64,000 nucleotides of DNA from Croceibacterium xixiisoli. GTDB lineage: Bacteria > Pseudomonadota > Alphaproteobacteria > Sphingomonadales > Sphingomonadaceae. The stretch spans positions 1,674,001 through 1,738,000 of the forward strand of contig NZ_WTYJ01000001.1 in NCBI RefSeq assembly GCF_009827305.1. Reading direction: 5' to 3'. This document shows positions 40,589 to 48,888 of the stretch, piece by piece. The notes below the pieces were generated by a model that was given only the letters and a program-made list of their open reading frames with translations, had not been told where the DNA came from and ran no database searches. Numbering within the stretch: position 1 is the stretch's first letter; every line of letters begins with the position of its first letter. Both the position numbers and the translations under genes were made by a program.

Positions 40589-42483
40589 TGGACGGTTTGA
40601 TCGTAGATAATTTCGCAGGCGGCGGCGGGGCATCGACCGGTATCGAAGCCGCGCTCGGTCGCGCCGTCGACATCGCCATCAATCACGATGAAGAAGCGAT
40701 CCGGATGCACGAGGTCAACCACCCCGGCACCGTGCATATCCGCAACAACATCTGGCAGATCGATCCGCGCGAAGTGACCGGCGGGCGCAAGGTTTCGCTC
40801 GCCTGGTTCAGCCCCGACTGCAAGCATTTCAGCAAGGCGAAGGGCGGGAAGCCGCGCGAGAAGTCGATCCGCGATCTCGCCTGGGTCGTAGTTCTGTGGG
40901 CGCAGCGCGTGAAACCCGATCTGATCCTGCTGGAAAACGTCGAGGAGTTCCGAACCTGGGGCCCGCTGTGTGAACAAGGCTATCCGATCAAGGAACGCGC
41001 TGGCGAGACGTTTAAGAAGTGGTCGGACGAGCTGCGCAAGGCAGGATACAACATCCAGTGGAAGGAATTGCGGGCCTGCGACTATGGGGCGCCGACGATC
41101 CGGAAGCGGTTCTTCATGATCGCCCGGCGGGACGGTCTGCCTATCGTCTGGCCGGCACCCACCCACGGCAAACCGGATTCGCCCGATGTGCTGTCAGGCA
41201 AGCTGAAGCCGTGGCGGACGGCTGCCGAGATCATCGACTGGTCGATCCCGTGCCCTTCCATCTTCGAGCGGAAGAAGCCGCTGGCAGAGAAGACGCTGCG
41301 CCGCATCGCGCACGGCATCATGAAGTTCGTGGTGAATAATCCGGCGCCATTCATCGTGCCGCTGACCCACCATCAGGACGGCGCGCGCGGCGCGTCGACC
41401 GATCAGCCCATGGCGACCGTGACCGGCGCGAACCGGGGCGAGCATGCGATCGTGACGCCTTTCTTCGCTCGCACTGCGCATGGCGACGTGGATAGGAACG
41501 GCAAACGTCGCGGACAGGGCAGCCATGGACCGGAAGAACCGTATCCGACCGTGACGCAGAGCGGCGACAGCGCGCTCATCGTCCCTCACATCACCAAGTT
41601 CCGATCGGGCGCGGTCGGTCACGACATAGCGGAGCCGCTCCACACCGTGACGGCGAACAGCTTCGTGAAGCGACCGGGCGGCAGCGCGCCGCTGGGCGTC
41701 GTGGCGGCGGTACTGGAGCGTCAGTTCGGAAAAAGCGCAGGCGCAGACCCGCAAGAGCCAATGCCCACGATCACCGCTGGCGGCGGGGGCAAAACGGCAG
41801 CTGTGGCAGCCTTCCTGTCGCCCTTCTACGGTGAGAAGGCTGATGGCCGAGTGCGCAGCGCCAACGCTGCCGATCAACCGATCCGCACGCAGTCGACCGA
41901 AAACCGTTTCGGGGTCATTTGCGCGCATATTGAACAGGCGAACGGCGGGCCGAAGGACGTCAGCATGCGGGGCCGACGCGCTGACGATCCGCTATCGACC
42001 GTCACGGCGAGCGGAACTCATCAGCGCGTGGTTACGTCAAACCTGATCAAGCTGCGCGGCACCTGCCAGCATGGCCACCCCACCGATGAACCGCTGCATA
42101 CCGTCAGCGCGGGCGGAACACACATGGCCGAGGTCAGAGCCTTCCTGATCAAATATTACGGCAACGAGCAGGACGGGCATGGACTTGATAGCCCGATCGG
42201 CACTGTAACCGTGCAAGATCGCTTCGGGCTGGTGACCGTGACGATCGCGGGCGAGGAATACGTCATCGTCGATATCGGCATGCGCATGCTTAGCCCGCGC
42301 GAGCTCTTCAACGCTCAGGGCTTCCCGCCCGATTACATCATCGACCGGGATGCCGAAGGGCGACCAATCACGAAGACCGCACAGGTTGCCAAATGCGGCA
42401 ACAGCGTTTGCCCGCCGCTGTCGGAGGCGCTGGTGCGTGCGAACGTGCCCGGTGCCCGCGCAGCTAATCGGAGGGCGGCGTGA
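40585..42483 (+). CDS. C5 cytosine DNA methyltransferase with an eight-unit repeat domain
   Basis: 632 residues, coupled to the ASCH-like gene. The SAM motif is NFAGGGGASTGIE (residues about 9-21). Motif IV is SPDCKHFSK with C79 as nucleophile, in place of the usual PPCQ. ENVEEF at 117-122 is motif VI. Residues 265-560 hold eight units with a P-x-x-T-(V/I)-T core, 32-44 residues apart, replacing a normal target domain. The C-terminus (RMLSPRELFNAQGFPPDY, GNSVCPPLSEAL) restores the catalytic fold. It methylates cytosine at an unknown site. Confidence 0.85.
   Translation: MMDGLIVDNFAGGGGASTGIEAALGRAVDIAINHDEEAIRMHEVNHPGTVHIRNNIWQIDPREVTGGRKVSLAWFSPDCKHFSKAKGGKPREKSIRDLAWVVVLWAQRVKPDLILLENVEEFRTWGPLCEQGYPIKERAGETFKKWSDELRKAGYNIQWKELRACDYGAPTIRKRFFMIARRDGLPIVWPAPTHGKPDSPDVLSGKLKPWRTAAEIIDWSIPCPSIFERKKPLAEKTLRRIAHGIMKFVVNNPAPFIVPLTHHQDGARGASTDQPMATVTGANRGEHAIVTPFFARTAHGDVDRNGKRRGQGSHGPEEPYPTVTQSGDSALIVPHITKFRSGAVGHDIAEPLHTVTANSFVKRPGGSAPLGVVAAVLERQFGKSAGADPQEPMPTITAGGGGKTAAVAAFLSPFYGEKADGRVRSANAADQPIRTQSTENRFGVICAHIEQANGGPKDVSMRGRRADDPLSTVTASGTHQRVVTSNLIKLRGTCQHGHPTDEPLHTVSAGGTHMAEVRAFLIKYYGNEQDGHGLDSPIGTVTVQDRFGLVTVTIAGEEYVIVDIGMRMLSPRELFNAQGFPPDYIIDRDAEGRPITKTAQVAKCGNSVCPPLSEALVRANVPGARAANRRAA
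41377..42264 (+). repeat. coding repeats in the methyltransferase target domain
   Basis: Eight imperfect repeats are encoded, with cores PMATVT (275), PYPTVT (319), PLHTVT (351), PMPTIT (392), PIRTQS (432), PLSTVT (469), PLHTVS (503) and PIGTVT (537), numbered by protein residue. The DNA copies have diverged, so the repeats are old at the sequence level. Confidence 0.7.
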
Positions 42484-42488
42484 TGAAC

Positions 42489-42683
42489 CTAATGCATCGT
42501 GGTGAAGACAGACTGCGTCATGCGCCACATCTCCTTTTGCAGCATCATACCTCGCTCAGCATAATGAACAGACCGGTTAATCTCTCCGCTGTTCATAGAA
42601 GACAACCAGCGACGTTCTGTTTCCAGAAACAGATTATGAAGTCGCTTATCCCGAACGCAGAATTCATGATCGATGTATTGCAT
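42489..42683 (-). CDS. 64-residue antisense protein in an A+T-rich patch
   Basis: This minus-strand frame lies against the direction of the right-arm operon. ATG (MQYIDHEFC) follows AAAGGA at good spacing; a TTG further up is possible. The product is amphipathic: VRDKRLHNLFLETERRWLSSMNSGEINRS, HYAERGMMLQKEMWRMTQSVF. G+C is visibly lower than in neighbours. It looks like an independently expressed cargo gene. The opposing plus-strand frame is His/Arg-rich and less convincing. Confidence 0.5.
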   Translation of the reverse strand: MQYIDHEFCVRDKRLHNLFLETERRWLSSMNSGEINRSVHYAERGMMLQKEMWRMTQSVFTTMH

Positions 42684-42737
42684 GTCTTGGATCCTTTCGA
42701 GAATCACATCTATCAAAACAGGCAGGTGCCGAGAAGA

Positions 42738-42759
42738 CTATTGACCCACGCGTCAATAG
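42738..42759. promoter_or_regulatory. perfect dyad upstream of the antisense gene
   Basis: CTATTGAC and GTCAATAG form perfect 8-bp arms around a 6-base centre (CCACGC). It lies 54 bp upstream of the antisense ATG and just before the next plus-strand start, so it could be an operator or part of a promoter for either. Confidence 0.45.
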
Positions 42760-42769
42760 GGGGTGCCAA

Positions 42770-43018
42770 ATGAAGCCGGCAGACAAAGCCCGACGCACCA
42801 TGCTGGCCATCGAGATCCCGCGCGATGAACTTGCGCTGCGGATCGCAGAGCAATGCTTCGCGATGACGGCACCCACCGGCACCGATCCTGCCAAGGCGTT
42901 GGACGACATGGATCGCATGGGCGGGCCCTTGCCGATGGGCGACAGCTTCCGCCGGGCCGCCGATGCCGCAGTCCAGTATTTTCACGAGCGCATCAACGCA
43001 GCGAGGCAACCATCATGA
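42770..43018 (+). CDS. small phage protein, 82 residues
   Basis: ATG follows GGGGGTG. The product (TMLAIEIPRDELALRIAEQCFAM, FRRAADAAVQYFHERINAARQ) is a small helical protein. Its stop overlaps the next start. Function unknown. Confidence 0.6.
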   Translation: MKPADKARRTMLAIEIPRDELALRIAEQCFAMTAPTGTDPAKALDDMDRMGGPLPMGDSFRRAADAAVQYFHERINAARQPS

Positions 43019-43656
43019 TCCAGGTTAACGAAACCGCGGCCGCCTTCATGCGCGCCAACGAAGTCAGCCCCGTAAAAATGAAGCTGCGCCGCATCGGCGG
43101 CGACCGCTTTGTCCTGGCCGACGGCAGCACGCATAAGCTGACCTTTGAGGAACAGCGCATGCTGCCTACGGGATACCCGAAGTGGGTGGGCAAGCCTGCG
43201 GCTGATCAACTGGCCACCTCGCCGGACGATTGGCGCCAGCCGTACCGGTCGAGAGACGCCAGCGGCAACGACGCCGCCGCCGGCCGCGTCGCGTGGAACT
43301 GGATCGAGGATCTGGGCAAGCGGCTGCATGAGCAGGGCAGGGACGCCATGATCGAAACCGGGCGAGCATCCGCCGACGGGTTCACCATCCAGCTGTGGGA
43401 AGGAACGTCGCTGCTCGCGCTGGCGACCGTGTTCCGCGATCCAATGAACTTCTCGGTGCTGGTGCGCTGGGCGGCTGATGGGGTGGTGGGGGACGCCGCT
43501 GTCCATGAAATCGCAGTGGAGGAAATGCGCGCCGCGTGTATCGCTGCTGTCGAGGGCAAGCAGACATATGAGGCGTCTGATTTCCCCGTCTGCGACAGCA
43601 TCATCCGCGCCATCAAGGCGATCCCGGCTGCCGGCCAGAAGGGAGGTGCAGAATGA
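43015..43656 (+). CDS. phage protein, 213 residues, function unknown
   Basis: ATG overlaps the previous stop. The N-terminal half (VKMKLRRIGGDRFVLADGSTHKLTFEEQRMLP) and WNWIEDLGKRLHEQ precede a helical C-terminal part with AAVHEIAVEEMRAACIAAVEGK. It is coupled to the zinc-finger gene that follows. No family recognised. Confidence 0.55.
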   Translation: MIQVNETAAAFMRANEVSPVKMKLRRIGGDRFVLADGSTHKLTFEEQRMLPTGYPKWVGKPAADQLATSPDDWRQPYRSRDASGNDAAAGRVAWNWIEDLGKRLHEQGRDAMIETGRASADGFTIQLWEGTSLLALATVFRDPMNFSVLVRWAADGVVGDAAVHEIAVEEMRAACIAAVEGKQTYEASDFPVCDSIIRAIKAIPAAGQKGGAE

Positions 43657-44630
43657 CTGCGCAGGACACCAATGAATTCATCGAGCGATACAAGCGCTGG
43701 CTGCAGAACACCGGATTTGATGGAGGTCCCGACAGCCCGCCGATGGTCGCGCTCGGATTGATCGAACGACAGGCCGCCGAGAACGACCGGTTGATGCATG
43801 TGATCGACCGCGACCGCTACATTGTCGCTGCGGTGATGACGGGCATTCAGGCAGCGATAAACGGGCGATATTGGCTGTCGGGAGGGCGCGGGCCCTATGA
43901 ATATGACGATGACCGCTATCAGCAAGAATTTGGCGCGGCACTCAACGAGATAGAAGGGGCCATGCAGCCGCTTGGCGTCGTAGCCTTCGACAAGGCTGAT
44001 TGCGCCACAGGCCCGGCCAAGGTCGAAGCCGCAAAACAGGCCGCGATCGCCTACCTCAAGCGGCCACAGAAGCGTCGCGAAATCATCGCCGCTGATCTGG
44101 GCATCCCCTGCCGCTGCACAGAGCCGCCGCTCGCCCGCCCGCTTCCTATCGTCCAGGCAGAGCCAGCTTGGACCTGCTTCCATTGCGGCGACACATTCAC
44201 CGACCCCACGGCGGCGCGCCTACATTTCGGGCGCGATGAGCGATCAGAAGCTGCTTGCACGATCAAGGCAGGGGCGGAGCGCAGCTTGCTCAGGGCGCTG
44301 CGTAATGCCGAGCAACAGGCCGACGACGCCGTCCAGGCGATGCACGATGAAAGCACTGATGCGGCGCGAGCTTACCATCAGCAACGCTGTCGGCACGCTG
44401 ATGCTCTGATTGCGGCGGAGGAATTGGGCTACGAGCGTGGCCTGGCAGATGGCAGCACAGCGTCGGAGGTGCTTTGCTCCGCTCTACGGCCATTTGCGGA
44501 CGTTGCCGACCTGCTCAATCCGAACTGCGGCGATGCGTCGCCGATCGCGTTGTTGCCCTCATGCCCGGTTACGGCGGGCGATATCCGGCGCGCCGCTGCC
44601 GCGATGGCCGATCAAGGCAGCCATGATTGA
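43653..44630 (+). CDS. phage protein with C2H2-like zinc finger
   Basis: 325 residues, coupled on both ends. About residues 165-195 read WTCFHCGDTFTDPTAARLHFG, a CxxC...H finger-like motif, after a Cys-rich PCRCTEPP. The N-terminal part is helical (NRYWLSGGRGPYEYDDDRYQQEF), and the C-terminal part has a second helical domain (ALIAAEELGYERGLADGS). DNA or protein binding is possible. Function unknown. Confidence 0.6.
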   Translation: MTAQDTNEFIERYKRWLQNTGFDGGPDSPPMVALGLIERQAAENDRLMHVIDRDRYIVAAVMTGIQAAINGRYWLSGGRGPYEYDDDRYQQEFGAALNEIEGAMQPLGVVAFDKADCATGPAKVEAAKQAAIAYLKRPQKRREIIAADLGIPCRCTEPPLARPLPIVQAEPAWTCFHCGDTFTDPTAARLHFGRDERSEAACTIKAGAERSLLRALRNAEQQADDAVQAMHDESTDAARAYHQQRCRHADALIAAEELGYERGLADGSTASEVLCSALRPFADVADLLNPNCGDASPIALLPSCPVTAGDIRRAAAAMADQGSHD

Positions 44631-44868
44631 ACAGTCCCAGATCCTCGCCGCTATCGGAACCGAAGTCGTCCCGCTGTGGCGTTTCCAGAACCGACTGGAC
44701 GATCTGCGCGCGATGTGGCGGCGCGGCCTGATCGAATGGGGCAAGCACCCCTCGACCGGGCTCGAAATGGTGCGCCTGACGCCCAAGGGGCGGCGATCCA
44801 TCGGGCTGCCGCCGCCGGGCTTCCGCTTTGCGACCATGACGATTCCTGAGGTGGCCAACGATGACTGA
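44623..44868 (+). CDS. small winged-helix-like protein, 81 residues
   Basis: Starts with an ATG overlapping the zinc-finger gene. The pattern (IEQSQILAAIGTEVVPLWRFQNRLDDLRAMWRRGLIEWGKHPSTGLEMVRLTPKGRRSI) is a short winged helix: two helices, then a beta wing ending in LTPKGR. It likely binds DNA as a regulator. Confidence 0.6.
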   Translation: MIEQSQILAAIGTEVVPLWRFQNRLDDLRAMWRRGLIEWGKHPSTGLEMVRLTPKGRRSIGLPPPGFRFATMTIPEVANDD

Positions 44869-45298
44869 ACCGGTCGAGCACAAATGCGGCAACTGCGGGC
44901 TGTTCGAGCCGAACGTCAGCGATCTTCAGGGGCAGGTGTGTTGCGCAGATATTGCGCTGGATCTGCCAGATAGCTGGAACAATCGCACCGTGATGAACGC
45001 CTATCAAACGCGGGACTGCCCGATCTGGCGGCCTGTAGAGGCTCCATCCGATTTTCGGGCTGCGTTTCGTGCAGTGATGGAAGCGTCCGCTATGGAAACC
45101 CTGGCGCACCGGTTCCCTGCCAATACCTGCCCCAACAGCCGCCATGCCGCGCGCATTGCTGCAACTATGCTGGAAGAGCCCCTGCGCGGCCTGCTGACGT
45201 CTGCTGGGCAAGATCCGGAGCATATGGCGGAATCGATCGATGGTACTTTCCAATCGCTGTGGCAGGCGCGCGAAGATGCCAGGAGGGCAGGCCAATGA
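44861..45298 (+). CDS. small cysteine-rich phage protein
   Basis: 145 residues overlapping the previous gene by eight bases. The first 60 residues hold CGNCGLFEP, VCCADI and DCPIWRP, five Cys that could bind zinc or a cluster. The rest is helical (FRAVMEASAMETLAHRFPANTCPNSRHAARIAATMLEEPL). Function unknown. Confidence 0.55.
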   Translation: MTEPVEHKCGNCGLFEPNVSDLQGQVCCADIALDLPDSWNNRTVMNAYQTRDCPIWRPVEAPSDFRAAFRAVMEASAMETLAHRFPANTCPNSRHAARIAATMLEEPLRGLLTSAGQDPEHMAESIDGTFQSLWQAREDARRAGQ

Positions 45299-45768
45299 CC
45301 CGCTTCGCCAAGGATACCAGCGTGTCGGTCGGCTCGAGCAAGGCGGAGATCGAGCGGATCGTCGAACGCTACGGTGCCGACCAGTTCATGTCGGGCTGGG
45401 GCGCAAACCAAGCCGTTATCGCCTTCGCCATGAACGGCCGGCAGATCCGCTTCGTGCTGGCGATGCCCGATCGTGCCGAGAAGCGCTTCACCCATCACAG
45501 CCGTGGCGCTCGTGCGCCCGATGCCGCGCTGAAGGAATGGGAACAGGCCTGCCGGCAGCGCTGGCGCGCGCTCGCGCTGGTGATCAAGGCCAAGCTCGAA
45601 GCCGTCGAGAGCGGCATCAGCGTTTTCGAAGATGAGTTCCTCGCCAACATTGTTTTGCCTGGCGGTCGAACGGTCGGCGACGAGATCCGGCCGTCGATCG
45701 AGCAAGCCTATCTCACCCGGGAAATGACCAATCTTCTGCCCGATTATTCGAAAGGAACGGAGCCGTGA
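45295..45768 (+). CDS. phage protein, 157 residues
   Basis: ATG overlaps the preceding stop (ATGA). It starts MTRFAKDTSVSVGSSKAEIERIVERYGADQF and continues with strands (QAVIAFAMNGRQIRFVLAMP), then helices and ends LTREMTNLLPDYSKG. This two-part layout occurs in many phages and plasmids with unknown function. Confidence 0.6.
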   Translation: MTRFAKDTSVSVGSSKAEIERIVERYGADQFMSGWGANQAVIAFAMNGRQIRFVLAMPDRAEKRFTHHSRGARAPDAALKEWEQACRQRWRALALVIKAKLEAVESGISVFEDEFLANIVLPGGRTVGDEIRPSIEQAYLTREMTNLLPDYSKGTEP

Positions 45769-46112
45769 CGCCATGCGAATCGCTGGTCAAACTGGACCGC
45801 AAACTATCCCGCGCGCTCTTCAATGACGGCGGGATCAAGCTGACTGCCGAGGACCTCAATCTTCTGGCATCATTGGGGTGCGTGGCGAAAGTCGCGCAGG
45901 CAAAAGCAAAAGCGTTGGAGGAACAGGCGAAGTGTCGACAGTTAAGGGTGGTGTCTACCAGCGCGGGCCATTCTGGCTCGACCTCGTCCGGGGCGCCGAC
46001 GGGAAGCCTGCAAGCGATCGATGGTACATCTGGTGGTACGACACCGGGACAGGACATCAGCGGCGGCGAAGCACGCGCACGGGAGATATTCGCTCGGCGT
46101 GCGACGAGCTAG
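45765..46112 (+). CDS. small phage protein overlapping the integrase start
   Basis: The start is coupled to the previous stop. The first 60 residues (LVKLDRKLSRALFNDGGIKLTAEDLNLLASLGCVAKVAQAKAKALEEQAK) look protein-like. The remaining Ser/Gly/Thr-rich tail reads through about 180 bases of the integrase gene in another frame, so the true length is uncertain. Possibly an excisionase-like accessory, which is speculative. Confidence 0.4.
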   Translation: MTPCESLVKLDRKLSRALFNDGGIKLTAEDLNLLASLGCVAKVAQAKAKALEEQAKCRQLRVVSTSAGHSGSTSSGAPTGSLQAIDGTSGGTTPGQDISGGEARAREIFARRATS

Positions 46113-47251
46113 ATAAGCACTATCTCGCCAATCATCGACCCACGGACGAAGATCAGAGCGGCTACGGCGTCGCCCAAGCGATGACGGATTACTATCTCGA
46201 GCATGGCCAATCACTCCCGAGCGCCGAACCGATCCGTGCGCGTTTGCGGTTGTTCTCGCGCTTCATGGACATTGAGCAGGAGGCGAAGCGGATGCCGACG
46301 CCTTTGATGTTCGAACACATCGACGACAGCATGCTGAACCGTTTCCGCAAATGGGGCGAGGACGATCCCATTGTCGCGCGCAAGAAGGATGCGCACGGCA
46401 ACTGGGTCGACGGGCAGAAGCGGAAGCGCGCCGCCTCCACCGTGGAGGAAAGCGTCATCCAGCTGAAGGCGGCGCTCAACTACGCCTTCAACAACCGCCG
46501 GGTTCGCTACGTGCCGCCGATCAAGCACAAGACCCGCGACCAGGTGTCTTCCGTCAGCACCTATCGTCTGTCGATCGATGCATTGGCCGAACTGCTCGAT
46601 TACAGTTTCCGCGGGGCGGGGAGCTACAGCGCGCATGGCGAGCGGCTTCTCCCGTTCCGGCGGTACATCATTGCCGCCGTCTGCACGCTCGCCCGGCCAG
46701 ACGCGATCTACGACATGAGCGTGCTGCCAAGTCGCGAACAATGGATGCGAGACGAGCGGCGCTTCGCGCTGAACCCAGCTGGGCGCATGCAAACGAAGAA
46801 GGTGCGGCCAGTGATGCCCGTGGTGGACCTGCTGCATTCCTGGCTTGCTGAAACGGACGATCGCATGATCTGCTCGGAGCGGGTTGTTCATGATCAGAAC
46901 CAGCAGGTGGATATCATCGAGCAGGTCCGCGTCGCATCGGTGCGCAAGGCGTGGGACGGGGCACGGGAACAGCTCGGCATCCCCGCCGGCTTCGGGCCCA
47001 AGCTCATTCGGCATTCGATGGCCACCATCCTGGCGAATCGTCGGGTCGACTTGATCCAGCTGGAAATGGCGCTGGGGCATCGCGTGCTCAGCAAGACATC
47101 CAGCCGGTATGCGATCTTCGATCCCGATTACCTGGATACGATCAAAGGGGGGATCGAGGACGTGATTTCCGACCTCACCGCCAAGGCTGGGCCGGCAATT
47201 CACCCAAAACTCACCCAAAACGATTTGAACGTCTCGGTGCTGCGGGCATAA
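45932..47251 (+). CDS. int: tyrosine recombinase / phage integrase
   Basis: 439 residues from GTG (GEVSTVKGG), with AGGAACAGGCG before it. The N-terminus has the arm-binding pattern YIWWYDTGTGHQRRRSTRTGD. Catalytic landmarks: an Arg in TLARPDAIYDMS, the RHSMAT box with its Arg, LGHRVLSKT with the His, and the Tyr in SSRYAIFDPDYL. The gene sits 49 bp from tRNA-Val, so the tRNA 3' end is the likely attachment site. Confidence 0.9.
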   Translation: MSTVKGGVYQRGPFWLDLVRGADGKPASDRWYIWWYDTGTGHQRRRSTRTGDIRSACDELDKHYLANHRPTDEDQSGYGVAQAMTDYYLEHGQSLPSAEPIRARLRLFSRFMDIEQEAKRMPTPLMFEHIDDSMLNRFRKWGEDDPIVARKKDAHGNWVDGQKRKRAASTVEESVIQLKAALNYAFNNRRVRYVPPIKHKTRDQVSSVSTYRLSIDALAELLDYSFRGAGSYSAHGERLLPFRRYIIAAVCTLARPDAIYDMSVLPSREQWMRDERRFALNPAGRMQTKKVRPVMPVVDLLHSWLAETDDRMICSERVVHDQNQQVDIIEQVRVASVRKAWDGAREQLGIPAGFGPKLIRHSMATILANRRVDLIQLEMALGHRVLSKTSSRYAIFDPDYLDTIKGGIEDVISDLTAKAGPAIHPKLTQNDLNVSVLRA

Positions 47252-47252
47252 G

Positions 47253-47288
47253 AAAACCCCGATAAGCGCTTGGCTTACCGGGGTTTTT
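47253..47288. terminator. terminator after the integrase
   Basis: AAAACCCCGATAAGC (47253-47267) pairs with GCTTACCGGGGTTTT (47273-47287) with one mismatch, and a T run follows at 47284-47288. The A run at the other side gives a T run on the minus strand too, so it can also end tRNA-Val transcription. Confidence 0.85.
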
Positions 47289-47300
47289 CTGTCCCGCGAA

Positions 47301-47375
47301 TGGTGGGCGTAGCAAGGATTGAACTTGCGACCCCTACGATGTCAACATAGTGCTCTACCACTGAGCTATACGCCC
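47301..47375 (-). tRNA. tRNA-Val(GAC)
   Basis: The minus strand folds as a standard cloverleaf: acceptor GGGCGTA/TACGCCC, D arm with GCTC-AGTGGTA-GAGC, anticodon stem CTATG/CGTAG around TTGACAT (anticodon GAC, valine), and T arm with GGTTCAATCC-type loop. CCA is encoded at the 3' end (47301-47303). The 3' end faces the prophage integrase, as expected for an integration target, and the gene is intact. Confidence 0.95.
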
Positions 47376-47440
47376 ACGTTTTCGCGGCAGGCGCGCCCAC
47401 TAGCGCTGCCTGCATTGCATGGCAAGTACCTTAATCGGCC

Positions 47441-47815
47441 TTACATCGAAATTGTTGCCGCATCCTCAAACAGGCGCTCCACTTCCAGCACCAGCTCGCG
47501 CAGGTGGAACGGCTTGGACAGCACCTTGGCGCGCGGCGCTTCGCGGCTGGCGCGCAGGGTCACGGCGGCAAATCCGGTGATGAACATCACCCGCGTGGCC
47601 GGGCTGCATTCGGCGCAACGCTGGGCCAGCTCGATTCCATCCATTTCCGGCATCACGATATCGGACAGCAGCAGGTCGAAATGCTCGCTTTCCAGGAACG
47701 GCAGCGCCGCCGTGCCGCGATCCACGGCGACCACGTCATAGCCGGCATTGCCCAGCGACCGCTCCAGATAGGTGCGCATTGCATCGTCATCTTCGGCCAG
47801 CAGGATGCGGATCAT
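47441..47815 (-). CDS. cpdR: CpdR-type single-domain response regulator
   Basis: 124 residues from ATG (MIRILLAEDDDAM); the longer frame upstream is not supported. The receiver domain is complete: EDD acidic pocket at residues 8-10, the phosphorylated Asp in LLLSDIVMP near residue 51, and VLSKPFHLREL with the conserved Lys near 103. The sequence follows Caulobacter CpdR closely. Unphosphorylated CpdR helps ClpXP degrade CtrA and PdeA in the cell cycle. It is divergent from the amidohydrolase gene. Confidence 0.85.
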   Translation of the reverse strand: MIRILLAEDDDAMRTYLERSLGNAGYDVVAVDRGTAALPFLESEHFDLLLSDIVMPEMDGIELAQRCAECSPATRVMFITGFAAVTLRASREAPRAKVLSKPFHLRELVLEVERLFEDAATISM

Positions 47816-47933
47816 GGGTGCCCTCGGTATCTTCGGTATGACCTTTACATAGGTGGATCGTGGCCAGGAAGCACATGCTATCTCGCAGGTGACCAGCTTT
47901 GACACAGGCTGCATTCGGCGGCAGCTTGCCGGC

Positions 47934-48878
47934 ATGGCGGTTGTGGAAAATCCCTTCGACGAATCGAGCCGGAAAGTCCCGGGGGGCAGCATTCCCGGGC
48001 TTCCCGCCCATCCGGCCTTCACCCTGACCGATCCCGATCCGCTGCTGTTGCCGGTGGTGGTGGCCGTGCCCCATGCGGGCCGATCCTATCCCGCCGATCT
48101 TTCCGCGCAGATGCGCTATCCCGCCGCGGCCAGCCTGCGGCTCGAAGATCGGATGGTCGATAGCGTGGGGGAAGCCGTGGCGCGGGCGACCGGGTCTGTT
48201 CTGCTGGTGGCCCATGCGCCCCGGGCGATGATCGATCTCAACCGTGCGCCGGATGATATCGACTGGGAAATGATCACCGGCGGCAATCCCGCCGGTGCGC
48301 AGCGGCACGCGGCCGGGCGCCGGGCGCGCAATGGGCTGGGGCTGATCCCCCGGCGTCTGCCCGCCATGGGCGAAATCTGGCGTCGCCCGATGGCCCCGGC
48401 TGATCTGACCACCCGCATCGAACAGGTCCACAAACCCTATCACGGGGCCCTGTCCACCACGCTGGAACGGCTGCGCGACCTGTGGGGCGCTGCGCTGTTG
48501 ATCGATCTCCATTCCATGCCCCCGCTCGGTGCGCAGCAGGGCGGGGACCGTGGCGCCGATGTCGTCGTGGGTGACCGGTTCGGGGCGGCCTGCGGCGGCT
48601 CCCTGGCGGCCGCGACCTGCGACTATCTGACCGCCTCGGGCTTGGCGGTGGCGCACAATCGTCCCTATGCGGGCGGCTATGTGCTCGATCGCCACGCGGC
48701 GCCGGCGCGCGGCATTCATGCGTTGCAGCTGGAACTGTGCCGCACCATCTATCTCGACGCCGATCTGCGCGAAACCGGGCCGGGGCTGGGCGGGGTGATC
48801 ACGACGCTGACTGGGCTGGTCCGCTTCCTCGCGGCTGAACTCGCCGGCGATCAGCGCCTGCCGCAGGCCGCCGAATAG
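47934..48878 (+). CDS. N-formylglutamate amidohydrolase family
   Basis: 314 residues from ATG (MAVVENPFDE). Landmarks: VVAVPHAGRSYP (about residues 41-52) with a metal-binding His, LEDRMVDSVG, APRAMIDLNRAP and LLIDLHSMPP. The family hydrolyses N-formylglutamate to glutamate and formate in histidine breakdown. Alone next to cpdR, as is common in alphaproteobacteria, it may have another amidase role. No hut genes are seen here. Confidence 0.85.
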   Translation: MAVVENPFDESSRKVPGGSIPGLPAHPAFTLTDPDPLLLPVVVAVPHAGRSYPADLSAQMRYPAAASLRLEDRMVDSVGEAVARATGSVLLVAHAPRAMIDLNRAPDDIDWEMITGGNPAGAQRHAAGRRARNGLGLIPRRLPAMGEIWRRPMAPADLTTRIEQVHKPYHGALSTTLERLRDLWGAALLIDLHSMPPLGAQQGGDRGADVVVGDRFGAACGGSLAAATCDYLTASGLAVAHNRPYAGGYVLDRHAAPARGIHALQLELCRTIYLDADLRETGPGLGGVITTLTGLVRFLAAELAGDQRLPQAAE

Positions 48879-48888
48879 CGGTCAGCCA

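Noticed and set aside
42480-42773. Plus-strand 97-codon frame opposite the antisense gene
   Set aside because: It is coupled at both ends, but the product is His/Arg/Gln-rich and unlike a folded protein, while the minus-strand frame has a good ribosome site and protein-like composition. Kept as unlikely, not impossible.
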